Assembly (NCBI GenBank): GCA_002404515.1
Contig: DHJV01000044.1
Location: 6,202 to 27,877, forward strand
From: Lachnospiraceae bacterium UBA4711
GTDB taxonomy: Bacteria; Bacillota; Clostridia; Lachnospirales; Lachnospiraceae
Reading direction: 5' to 3'
Length of the DNA: 21,676 bases
Part shown: in pieces, positions 1 through 6,899 of the stretch
Layout of the letters: every line of letters begins with the position of its first letter
How positions within the stretch are numbered: the first letter of the stretch is position 1
Position numbers and translations under genes: made by a program
Notes under the pieces: generated by a model
What the model was told of the DNA's origin: nothing
The model's input: the letters and a program-made list of their open reading frames with translations, nothing else
Databases searched by the model: none

Positions 1-1
1 G

Positions 2-670
2 ATTCAGCCGTCCACGAAAGGAAAATCCGCGCAGATAGAGTTATCAACACTTCCGGAATATGCAGGTATGCTAACTTTTAAGGTGAATGGAAACGAGGTA
101 TCCTGCCCGAAATTTGCGACGGTAAATGGCAGATTTGCATCGTCCATGTATCAGATTCAGGACGGTGATGATGTCTGTATGCGCAATTATTATACCGTGG
201 GACAGCTGCGGACATTTATGGATCTGACGACGGATTTCTATGCGTATGTCAATCATCAGATTGCCGATGAAGATGAGAAGATCTACGAGAATTTTGAGGT
301 GGAGTTTGTCACACGGAAGGAAGAGCCCCCGATCATCCCGGACGATGAAATCGTGGAAGAGACCGAGAAAGTGGCTGCTACAGAACCTATGACGGAAGAA
401 ATCGGTAAAACAGTGGCGGAACAGAATATAGTACCGCAGTCACAACCGGTATCGGATACAACCCGGACGATCACCGTTATGGTAAATAAAACACCTGTCA
501 CTCTGACAGGAAAGCAGAATTATACATTTGTGGATATTTTGGATGTGTATCCGTTTGATCTCTCTACGATGCGTGGAAAGCGCCTTGTCACAAATGTAAA
601 TGGCATACATGCAGAATTTATACAGCCAATCGATGAAGGGGCTGTGATCGATATTTATTGGGAGAACTAG
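2..670 (+). CDS. C-terminal part of a large protein with ThiS-like tail repeats, probably FtsA-domain protein (5' truncated)
   Basis: The frame is open from the left edge to the TAG at 668-670, so this is the 3' end of a longer gene. The ATG at 68 is very likely internal, because the codons before it read as protein-like sequence (ending IELSTLPEYAG). Numbering from the ATG at 68, the visible part has a beta-rich segment (about 1-85), an acidic, Thr/Pro-rich linker (about 86-130) and a final segment (about 133-200). The phrase VNGxxA followed by a DG or EG turn and a hydrophobic strand occurs near residue 19 and near 178, with a looser copy (VNHQIADEDEK) near 61. This resembles the tail of ThiS/MoaD-type beta-grasp domains, but without the terminal Gly-Gly, so sulfur-carrier activity is unlikely. 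From memory, Lachnospiraceae carry long FtsA/actin-fold proteins with such tails. The N-terminal domain is outside the window, so that assignment is inference. Confidence 0.6.
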   Translation: MQPSTKGKSAQIELSTLPEYAGMLTFKVNGNEVSCPKFATVNGRFASSMYQIQDGDDVCMRNYYTVGQLRTFMDLTTDFYAYVNHQIADEDEKIYENFEVEFVTRKEEPPIIPDDEIVEETEKVAATEPMTEEIGKTVAEQNIVPQSQPVSDTTRTITVMVNKTPVTLTGKQNYTFVDILDVYPFDLSTMRGKRLVTNVNGIHAEFIQPIDEGAVIDIYWEN

Positions 671-672
671 AC

Positions 673-2370
673 ATGCAGGATATTACGGAAAAGCTCATAA
701 AAAATTACACAGTGTATCATAAGATTTTTTATATTTTTATGGTTTTGCTCACCGTGTTGTCGCGTATCATGAAGTTCACCGACAACACACCAGTCTGCGT
801 GACATTTGCGGCTGTTGTGTTTGGCTTTGCTCTGTTTGACAGTGTGTTTTACCACATGGGTGTGTTCAAGAACATGAAAGTTTTGACGGCCTTCCGGTTG
901 ATTGAGATTACTACATACAGCATTTTCGTGTCGTTCGTTCCGTATGAGGGCGTACTGCTTGTTGGTATGTTTATGATTCTGTTTCTGCTTGCATTGGAAT
1001 TTATTATTCTTGGCTCGCATTATGATAAGGGAACGATTTTAGTCCGTAAGATGATACTGCTTATACCGATGTTTATCAATCTGTGTCTGTCATTACAGTT
1101 TCGGAAAGAGACATTCTGGTTCTGCTATGTACTGGTACTTGCGATTTTTACTGTGACGTTGTTGTTTGTGACGGAGCTTCTGGAGTATTCAAACGATGCA
1201 TATGAGGCATATTATACCCAGCTTGTATTGGAGCGGAACGATATCCAGGATAAAAATGCAAAACTGGAGGAATATCAGGAAAAAATAAAGACTGTAAATG
1301 AACGTGTGAATTACCAGAAGATTGAGCTGGCACGCGTGGTAAATGATCTGGAGCAGGCAAACAGGGAAATTGAGTCCCAGACCGAGATCATGCGGTACAT
1401 GGCTTCTTCTTTTGATATCAACAAGAATATCAATGTAATTGTTGATGCAATCATGGATGTAAAGAATCCGAAGCTTTGTGCGGTGTATATGGATGGTGCG
1501 GTCAATTCGGATAAACGAGGAATATGCATTATTCGGACGGATTATTCTTCGATGGAACGCCGTCTGCGCAAGGATTTTGAAAAGATTTACACGGATTTTG
1601 CAGAAAGCCGGAAGACGACGGAGCTGCTCACAGGTGATGAATTAAAGGAGCTGCGCTTTATTGGTGAGACAAACATCAAGAGCCTGGCAAAGCTTGCAAT
1701 GATTGACGACGACAAGCAGTATGGCATGATGCTGATCGCGTCTGACGAGGAGAATTTCTTCGAGAAGGGAATTTCGTACTATGAAACCTGCTTAGTGGAA
1801 TATAATGTATCAGTCAAAAGTACAAAGCTGTATCTGCAGACACAGGATATGGCGCGCAAGGACGGCCTGACACAGATTTATAACCGTGTTTACTTTGGAC
1901 AGTTGTTTGCCGAGGCGGCAGAAGAAGCGGCGAAGAAACAGCAGCCATTATCTGTGGCGCTGTTTGATATCGACAAGTTCAAGAATATCAATGATACATA
2001 TGGACATCTCGCAGGAGATAAGGTAATCAAGATGGTGGCATCCATTGATGATAAATTTGCAAGAGCACATGGGGGATTTGCCTGCCGGTATGGTGGCGAG
2101 GAATTCCTTCTTGTATTACCGGGCTATGATGAGACGCAGGCATTGCCAATCTTAGAGGAAATGCATAAGGAGATCCAGACGACGATCGTGCAGTATGATG
2201 ACAAGGAAATTCCGGTCAATGTATGTATTGGCTTGTCCGTATATCCGACGATCTGCAAGGATACAAATATCCTTGTAAACCGTGCAGATAAGTCGATGTA
2301 TTATGGCAAAAAACATGGTCGTGGAAGACTGGTGGTAGATAATCCGGCGGTGGATGATATGCAGTCTTGA
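673..2370 (+). CDS. Membrane-bound diguanylate cyclase (GGDEF protein)
   Basis: Makes cyclic di-GMP from two GTP, probably in response to a membrane or intracellular cue. Residues about 10-173 form roughly six hydrophobic membrane spans. They are followed by a charged coiled coil (about 185-245), a middle region that could be a divergent GAF-like sensor (about 245-385), and a GGDEF domain from about 397 (KDGLTQIYN). The signature is RYGGEEF (GGEEF at 474-478). FDIDKFKNIND and the DTYGHLAGD turn, which supply metal and GTP contacts, are intact, so the enzyme should be active. The RxxD inhibitory site that normally sits just before the signature is replaced (AHGG). I chose the ATG at 673 because a GGAG lies 8 nt upstream; the in-frame TTG at 658 has no better site. 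The gene begins 2 nt after the upstream stop, with its ribosome binding site inside that gene, so the two are probably co-transcribed. Confidence 0.93.
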   Translation: MQDITEKLIKNYTVYHKIFYIFMVLLTVLSRIMKFTDNTPVCVTFAAVVFGFALFDSVFYHMGVFKNMKVLTAFRLIEITTYSIFVSFVPYEGVLLVGMFMILFLLALEFIILGSHYDKGTILVRKMILLIPMFINLCLSLQFRKETFWFCYVLVLAIFTVTLLFVTELLEYSNDAYEAYYTQLVLERNDIQDKNAKLEEYQEKIKTVNERVNYQKIELARVVNDLEQANREIESQTEIMRYMASSFDINKNINVIVDAIMDVKNPKLCAVYMDGAVNSDKRGICIIRTDYSSMERRLRKDFEKIYTDFAESRKTTELLTGDELKELRFIGETNIKSLAKLAMIDDDKQYGMMLIASDEENFFEKGISYYETCLVEYNVSVKSTKLYLQTQDMARKDGLTQIYNRVYFGQLFAEAAEEAAKKQQPLSVALFDIDKFKNINDTYGHLAGDKVIKMVASIDDKFARAHGGFACRYGGEEFLLVLPGYDETQALPILEEMHKEIQTTIVQYDDKEIPVNVCIGLSVYPTICKDTNILVNRADKSMYYGKKHGRGRLVVDNPAVDDMQS

Positions 2371-2430
2371 GATTCTGAAACAAAGGGTGAAATTGTATTG
2401 GAAAAAAGACATTTATTTACAGATTTTTGG

Positions 2431-2459
2431 TTGTATACAAACCTTGATTTGTTTATAAT
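2431..2459 (+). promoter_or_regulatory. Sigma-A-type promoter for pta-ackA with a palindrome on the -35 box
   Basis: TTGTAT (2431-2436), a 17 nt spacer and a perfect TATAAT (2454-2459) lie upstream of pta, predicting a leader of about 40 nt. The weak -35 box is part of the perfect 10 nt palindrome TTGTATACAA (2431-2440). A second inverted repeat, ACAAA-N6-TTTGT (2437-2452), fills the spacer. A repressor or activator site is possible, but the regulator is unknown. The rest of the gap (2371-2430) shows no clear terminator. Confidence 0.65.
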
Positions 2460-2504
2460 GTAAAAAGATGTGAGTTGAAACTATAAAAGCAGAGGAGAAG
2501 AACA

Positions 2505-3512
2505 GTGGCATTTATTGATTCAATTAAAAAAAGAGCAAAGCAAAACAAGAAAACAATTGTATTACCGGAAACTGCGGATATGCGTACATTGGAGGCTGCG
2601 CATAAGATTCTGCAGGAGAAAATTGCTGACATCATTTTAGTTGGTGATAAGCAGACGATTATAAAGAAAGCAGATGGACTGGATCTGACAGGTGCGAAAT
2701 TCATCGATCCATATGACTGTGACAAGTTAAATGATTATGTAGCCATTCTGGTGGAGCTTCGTAAGAAGAAGGGTATGACACCGGAAGAGGCGAAGGAACT
2801 GCTTTTGACAAATGTATTGTATTTCGGCTGTATCATGGTTAAAGCCGGGGATGCAGACGGCATGGTTGCAGGTGCTGTGAATTCATCTGCAAATGTATTG
2901 CGTGCCGCATTGCAGATCTTAAAGACTGCGCCGGATACAAAGCTGGTATCTGCATTCTTCCTGGTGGTCGTACCAAACTGCGAGATGGGCGAGCATGGAA
3001 CATTTATTTTCTCAGACGCAGGATTAAATCAGTTCCCGGATGCAAGAGAGCTTGCGGCAATCGCAGAGAGCTCTGCGAAGTCATTTGAGCTTCTGGTAGA
3101 GGCAGAACCAATTGTGGCGATGTTATCCCATTCTACAAAGGGAAGTGCCCATCATCCAGAGATTGATAAGGTGATCGAGGCATGTAAGATTGTAAATGAG
3201 GAATGCCCGGATTTGAAGTGCGATGGTGAGCTGCAGAGTGATGCGGCAATCGTACCGGAGGTCGCTGCTTCCAAGGCACCTGGCAGCAAAGTAGCCGGAA
3301 AGGCAAATGTATTGATCTTCCCGGATCTGGATGCCGGAAATATCAGTTATAAACTTGTTCAGCGTCTGGCAAAGGCAGATGCATATGGACCAATCACACA
3401 GGGTATTGCAAAACCGGTTAACGATCTGTCCAGAGGATGCTCGGCAGATGATATCGTTGGTGTCGTTGCAATTACAGCCGTTCAGGCGCAGGCACTTGAT
3501 AAAAATAGGTAG
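2505..3512 (+). CDS. pta: Phosphate acetyltransferase
   Basis: Converts acetyl-CoA and phosphate to acetyl phosphate and CoA (EC 2.3.1.8), the first step of acetate production in fermentation. At 335 residues it is the short, single-domain form found in many Bacillota and lacks the long N-terminal regulatory domain of enterobacterial Pta. Family landmarks across the PTA_PTB domain include the ANVLRAALQI helix, FSDAGLNQFPDA, HSTKGSAHHPE, LQSDAAIVPE, FPDLDAGNISYK and the C-terminal NDLSRGCSADDIV with its conserved Ser-Arg pair. The start is a GTG at 2505, supported by AGGAG at 2493-2497 (7 nt spacing) and by the MAFIDSIKKRAK N-terminus typical of the family. ackA follows after 23 nt, giving the standard pta-ackA operon under the promoter at 2431-2459. 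Confidence 0.97.
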   Translation: MAFIDSIKKRAKQNKKTIVLPETADMRTLEAAHKILQEKIADIILVGDKQTIIKKADGLDLTGAKFIDPYDCDKLNDYVAILVELRKKKGMTPEEAKELLLTNVLYFGCIMVKAGDADGMVAGAVNSSANVLRAALQILKTAPDTKLVSAFFLVVVPNCEMGEHGTFIFSDAGLNQFPDARELAAIAESSAKSFELLVEAEPIVAMLSHSTKGSAHHPEIDKVIEACKIVNEECPDLKCDGELQSDAAIVPEVAASKAPGSKVAGKANVLIFPDLDAGNISYKLVQRLAKADAYGPITQGIAKPVNDLSRGCSADDIVGVVAITAVQAQALDKNR

Positions 3513-3535
3513 AAAGATAAAGAAAGTGTGAATAT

Positions 3536-4726
3536 ATGAAGGTATTAGTAATAAATTGTGGTAGTTCTTCCCTTAAGTATCAGTTGATTGATTCAGAGTC
3601 AGAGCAGGTGCTTGCAAAGGGAATTTGCGAAAGAATCAAATTGGATGGTTTGCTGACACATCAGGCAGCTGGCAAGGAGAAGATTCGGATTAATGCTCCG
3701 ATGCCAGATCACAGCGCGGCAGTAAAGCTTGTACTGAAGTATCTGCTTGATGAGAAGCTTGGTGCAATCAGAAGTGTTGATGAGATTGCAGCAGTCGGTC
3801 ATCGTGTTGTACATGGCGGCGAGAAGTTTTCTTCTGCAGTTCTGATCAATGACGAAGTGCTTGCAGCGATTGAGGAATGCAGCGATTTAGCGCCACTTCA
3901 CAATCCAGCCAATTTGATCGGTATCCGTGCATGTCAGGAACTGATGCCTGGCGTTCCGCAGGCTGCTGTCTTTGACACAGCATTCCATCAGACTATGCCG
4001 GATTATGCATATATCTATGGTATTCCATATGAGTATTATGAAAAGTATAAGGTCCGCCGTTATGGTTTCCACGGTACAAGTCACAGTTTTGTATCCAAAC
4101 GTACAGCCGAATTGCTTGGAAAGGATATCAAAGATACGAAGATTATCGTATGTCATCTTGGCGGTGGTGCCAGCATCTGTGCAGTCGAAGGAGGAAAGTC
4201 GATTGATACAACAATGGGACTTACACCGCTCGAAGGTATCACGATGGGAACCAGAAGCGGAAATATTGATCCCGCGATTATCGAATATATTGCGAACAAG
4301 GAAGGAAAGACAATTACAGAGATTATCAGCATGCTCAACAAGGAGTCTGGTGTTTATGGTATCTCTGGAAAGTCCAGTGATTTCCGTGACCTGAACAAGG
4401 GCATTGCGGAAGGTGATAAGCGCTGTGAGATCGCAATGAATGTATTTACTTACCAGGCAGCAAAGTTTATCGGTGGTTATGTGGCAGCGATGAACGGTGT
4501 GGATGCGATTGTATTTACGGCCGGTGTCGGCGAGAACGATCCAAAGGTAAGAAAGGATACATGCAGCCGTCTTGGATATCTGGGTGTGGAAATCGATGAC
4601 GAAGCAAATAAGCTCCGTGGAGAAGAGGTAAAGATTTCAACAGAGAATTCCAAAGTACCGGTGTATGTTGTACCGACAAACGAAGAGCTTGCGATTGCAA
4701 GAGAGACAGTGGTTCTTACAAAATAA
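3536..4726 (+). CDS. ackA: Acetate kinase
   Basis: Transfers the phosphate of acetyl phosphate to ADP, giving acetate and ATP (EC 2.7.2.1), and so completes the Pta-AckA energy-yielding branch. It has 396 residues, the usual length, with the acetate/sugar kinase fold. Visible active-site elements are N7 in VINCGSSSLK, R90 in GHRVVHGG, D147 in FDTAFHQ, H179 and H183 in YGFHGTSHS, HLGGGAS, the MGTRSGNIDPA loop, FTAGVGEN and the magnesium-binding E384 in NEELA. The numbering nearly coincides with the well-studied archaeal enzyme. The gene begins 23 nt after pta with a weak ribosome binding site, so translation may depend partly on the upstream gene. No clear terminator follows, but a new promoter starts within 30 nt. 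Confidence 0.98.
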   Translation: MKVLVINCGSSSLKYQLIDSESEQVLAKGICERIKLDGLLTHQAAGKEKIRINAPMPDHSAAVKLVLKYLLDEKLGAIRSVDEIAAVGHRVVHGGEKFSSAVLINDEVLAAIEECSDLAPLHNPANLIGIRACQELMPGVPQAAVFDTAFHQTMPDYAYIYGIPYEYYEKYKVRRYGFHGTSHSFVSKRTAELLGKDIKDTKIIVCHLGGGASICAVEGGKSIDTTMGLTPLEGITMGTRSGNIDPAIIEYIANKEGKTITEIISMLNKESGVYGISGKSSDFRDLNKGIAEGDKRCEIAMNVFTYQAAKFIGGYVAAMNGVDAIVFTAGVGENDPKVRKDTCSRLGYLGVEIDDEANKLRGEEVKISTENSKVPVYVVPTNEELAIARETVVLTK

Positions 4727-4754
4727 ATATTTTATCAAAAAATGAAAAATACCG

Positions 4755-4783
4755 TTGACATCAGCTGGATTTGTTTGTATAAT
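4755..4783 (+). promoter_or_regulatory. Perfect-consensus sigma-A promoter for rpmF
   Basis: TTGACA (4755-4760), exactly 17 nt, then TATAAT (4778-4783) match the vegetative consensus at every position and at optimal spacing. The transcript should start near 4790, giving a leader of about 38 nt before the L32 start codon. The 9-mer GATTTGTTT just upstream of the -10 box also occurs before the pta -10 box. Confidence 0.88.
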
Positions 4784-4827
4784 GAGCAAAGTGTGATTTT
4801 AAGTGTATTCTTGAAGGAGGTGTAAGG

Positions 4828-5007
4828 ATGTCCATTTGTCCTAAGAATAAAAGTTCAAAAGCAAGACGTGACAAGCGTAGAGCAAACTGGAAGATGACAG
4901 TTCCTGGTTTGGTAAAGTGCAGCAAGTGTGGAGCGCTTATGATGCCACACAGAGTATGCAAGGCTTGCGGTTCCTATAATAAGAAAGAAATCATCTCTGC
5001 TGAGTAA
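4828..5007 (+). CDS. rpmF: 50S ribosomal protein L32, zinc-binding form
   Basis: A 59-residue structural protein of the large ribosomal subunit. The sequence begins MSICPKNKSSKARRDKRRANW, the standard basic L32 N-terminus. It carries two Cys pairs (C31-x2-C34 and C44-x2-C47) that form the zinc ribbon of the C+ type. Some bacteria carry a zinc-free paralogue, but none is visible here. AAGGAGG at 4814-4820, 7 nt before the ATG, is a near-perfect ribosome binding site. The gene has its own consensus promoter and a strong terminator, so it appears to be a stand-alone transcript. A DUF177 (YceD) gene commonly precedes rpmF in Bacillota, but the 101 nt between ackA and rpmF cannot hold one. Confidence 0.97.
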   Translation: MSICPKNKSSKARRDKRRANWKMTVPGLVKCSKCGALMMPHRVCKACGSYNKKEIISAE

Positions 5008-5023
5008 TTCACTGAAATGAAAG

Positions 5024-5068
5024 AAAAAGACTTTTCATCGAGAGGTTCTCGTTGAAAAGTCTTTTTTT
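5024..5068 (+). terminator. Strong intrinsic terminator after rpmF
   Basis: The arms at 5024-5043 and 5047-5066 pair over 20 positions with one mismatch (5038/5052), around a 3 nt loop, and a run of seven T ends at 5068. The A run at the start of the 5' arm means it could also act on minus-strand transcription. It separates rpmF from the plsX transcript. Confidence 0.92.
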
Positions 5069-5081
5069 GTGTCTTGATTTC

Positions 5082-5110
5082 TTGACGAAAGAAAAGGATA
5101 CATCTATAAT
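5082..5110 (+). promoter_or_regulatory. Sigma-A promoter for plsX-rnc-smc-ftsY
   Basis: TTGACG (5082-5087), 17 nt, TATAAT (5105-5110): one mismatch from consensus. The predicted start is near 5117, leaving a leader of about 50 nt. I do not see the FapR operator palindrome known from Bacillus plsX. The only symmetry in the leader is a short TTGT-ATA-ACAA at 5136-5146. Confidence 0.82.
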
Positions 5111-5165
5111 ATATAGGATTATGTGGTCTATCATGTTGTATAACAAGGAAGGGTTCGGATAAAGA

Positions 5166-6188
5166 ATGGAAAATATTGTAATAGCAATTGATACAATGGG
5201 TACGGATAATGGAAGTGCATATTTTATACAGGGCATTGCGGAGGCGATGGATCAGTATGATGACCTTTCCTTTATCGTAACTGGAAAAGAAGATGAATTA
5301 AAAACGTATATTGATCAGTATGGATGTGATAAGACACGGATCGAGATCATCAATGCAACCGAGGAAATCACCTGTCATGATGCACCGGTTGATGCAATTC
5401 GCCGTAAGAAGAATTCTTCTATGGTATTGGCGTTAAATGCTGTGAAGGAAGGTAAAGCAGCGGCCTGTATTTCCGGGGGTAATTCCGGCGCACTGCTTGC
5501 CGGTGGACAGTTCCTCGTTGGCAGAGCCAAGGGCGTAAAACGGACACCGTTAGCACCGCTGATTCCACACCGGTATGGTTCTTCCCTGCTGATCGACTGT
5601 GGCGCAAATGTCGATGCAAAACCGGAAAATCTGGTACAGTTTGCAAAGATGGGTTACATCTATATGAAGAACATTGAGGGTATTGAGAATCCACGAGTTG
5701 GTATCATTAATATTGGTGCAGAGGATGAAAAGGGAAACGAGCTTGTGAAATCCACAATTCCGTTGCTGCGTGAATGTAAGGATATCAACTTTATTGGCAG
5801 TGTGGAATCCCGTGATATCCCGAACGGTCCGGCAGATGTGTTAGTCTGTGAGGCGTTTGTCGGAAATGTCCTGCTCAAATTCTTTGAGGGACTTGGCAAA
5901 ATGTTTATGGCAGAGATCAAGGATACATTAAAGAGCAGTGTCAAGACAAAAATCGGTGGTGCACTCATCTACAAGCCGATCAAGAAGACATTTAAGCGGT
6001 ACATGGCGGATGATAAGGGTGGTGCACCATTGCTCGGCTTAAAAGGTCTGGTTGTAAAAATACATGGTAACTGCAAAGATACAGAGGTGCGTTCTGCCAT
6101 CGAGCAGTGTCGTAACTTTGTGAAAAAGGATGTTACCAATCAGATCATTCGTACATTTGTAGAGGAAGAAAACAAAGGGGAGAACTAA
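5166..6188 (+). CDS. plsX: Phosphate acyltransferase PlsX
   Basis: Converts acyl-ACP and phosphate to acyl phosphate, the donor used by the membrane acyltransferase PlsY to start phospholipid synthesis. It has 340 residues, normal for the family, and is a peripheral cytoplasmic enzyme. Landmarks are the N-terminal IAIDTMGTDNG strand and loop (the family usually has VDAMGGD), the ISGGNSGALLAGGQF loop, LIDCGANVDAKPENLVQFA, IINIGAEDEKGN, CEAFVGNVLLK and the C-terminal GAPLLGLKGLVVKIHG. The start ATG follows AAGGAAGGG (5145-5153) at a rather long 12 nt spacing, and no better start is in frame. The rnc gene begins 1 nt after the stop. acpP, and often fabD and fabG, usually lie between plsX and rnc in Bacillota; here they are absent. 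Confidence 0.96.
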   Translation: MENIVIAIDTMGTDNGSAYFIQGIAEAMDQYDDLSFIVTGKEDELKTYIDQYGCDKTRIEIINATEEITCHDAPVDAIRRKKNSSMVLALNAVKEGKAAACISGGNSGALLAGGQFLVGRAKGVKRTPLAPLIPHRYGSSLLIDCGANVDAKPENLVQFAKMGYIYMKNIEGIENPRVGIINIGAEDEKGNELVKSTIPLLRECKDINFIGSVESRDIPNGPADVLVCEAFVGNVLLKFFEGLGKMFMAEIKDTLKSSVKTKIGGALIYKPIKKTFKRYMADDKGGAPLLGLKGLVVKIHGNCKDTEVRSAIEQCRNFVKKDVTNQIIRTFVEEENKGEN

Positions 6189-6189
6189 A

Positions 6190-6891
6190 ATGGAGAAGGA
6201 AGGATCACTCAGTGAGCTGGAAGCACTGATCGGATATACCTTTCAGGATATCAAACATTTGGAGACTGCAATCACACACAAGTCCTTCGTCAACGAGAAA
6301 ATGGTTGGACGTTATATGTCGTATGAACGGTACGAGTTCCTCGGTGATGCGATTCTGGAGTTTATTGTGAGCAAGTATCTGTTTGAAAATTATCAGACGA
6401 TGCCGGAGGGCGATTTGTCAAAGCTTCGTTCGAGTCTTGTCTGTGAGTTTACACTGTCCAAGATCTCGCGGGATTTGCGGTTTGGTGAGTTTGCGCGGTT
6501 TAGTAAGGGAGAGAGACAGACGGGCGGTGCCAATCGGGATTCAATTTTGTGTGATATGTTTGAGTCTGTGCTCGGTGCAATCTATCTGGACGGCGGTATG
6601 GAATGTGCAACGGCGTATGTGGAGCGTTTCCTGCTACAGGATATTGAGCATAAGCAGCGCTTCCATGATGCAAAGTCCAAGCTGCAGGAGTACGTGCAGA
6701 AGCATAAAATTGATCTAAAGTATGAACTGTTGGCAGAGGAAGGCCCAGACCATAACAAGCAGTTTACCGTGCGCGTTGTATTAGACGGCAAGGAGATGGC
6801 ACGGAAAGTGGCACATTCAAAGAAAACAGCGGAGCAGTATGCAGCGTTTGAGACGTTAGAGCTTCTGCATCAGCCGACTGGAAAAAGGTAA
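6190..6891 (+). CDS. rnc: Ribonuclease III
   Basis: Cuts double-stranded RNA, mainly in rRNA precursor maturation and some mRNA processing. It has 233 residues. The N-terminal catalytic domain carries the signature YERYEFLGDAILEF, giving E46, E49 and D53, then E73 in PEGDLS, and D122 and E125 in CDMFESV. These match all the acidic residues of the E. coli enzyme. A double-stranded RNA-binding domain occupies about 158-228 (KSKLQEYVQ, then SKKTAEQYAAFETLELL). The ATG has AAAGGGGAG at 6174-6182, inside the end of plsX, so translation is probably coupled. smc starts 8 nt downstream, the classic rnc-smc order. Confidence 0.98.
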   Translation: MEKEGSLSELEALIGYTFQDIKHLETAITHKSFVNEKMVGRYMSYERYEFLGDAILEFIVSKYLFENYQTMPEGDLSKLRSSLVCEFTLSKISRDLRFGEFARFSKGERQTGGANRDSILCDMFESVLGAIYLDGGMECATAYVERFLLQDIEHKQRFHDAKSKLQEYVQKHKIDLKYELLAEEGPDHNKQFTVRVVLDGKEMARKVAHSKKTAEQYAAFETLELLHQPTGKR

Positions 6892-6899
6892 GGTAACGT

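Noticed and set aside
658..672. TTG start for the diguanylate cyclase
   Set aside because: The ATG at 673 has GGAG 8 nt upstream, and the TTG lies inside the upstream gene without such a site.
3972..4394. 140-codon plus-strand open frame inside ackA
   Set aside because: Out of frame with ackA, with Arg/Ser-rich shadow composition; ackA is complete through this region.
4727..4754. Possible terminator after ackA
   Set aside because: The stretch is A/T-rich but has no stem able to form a stable hairpin.
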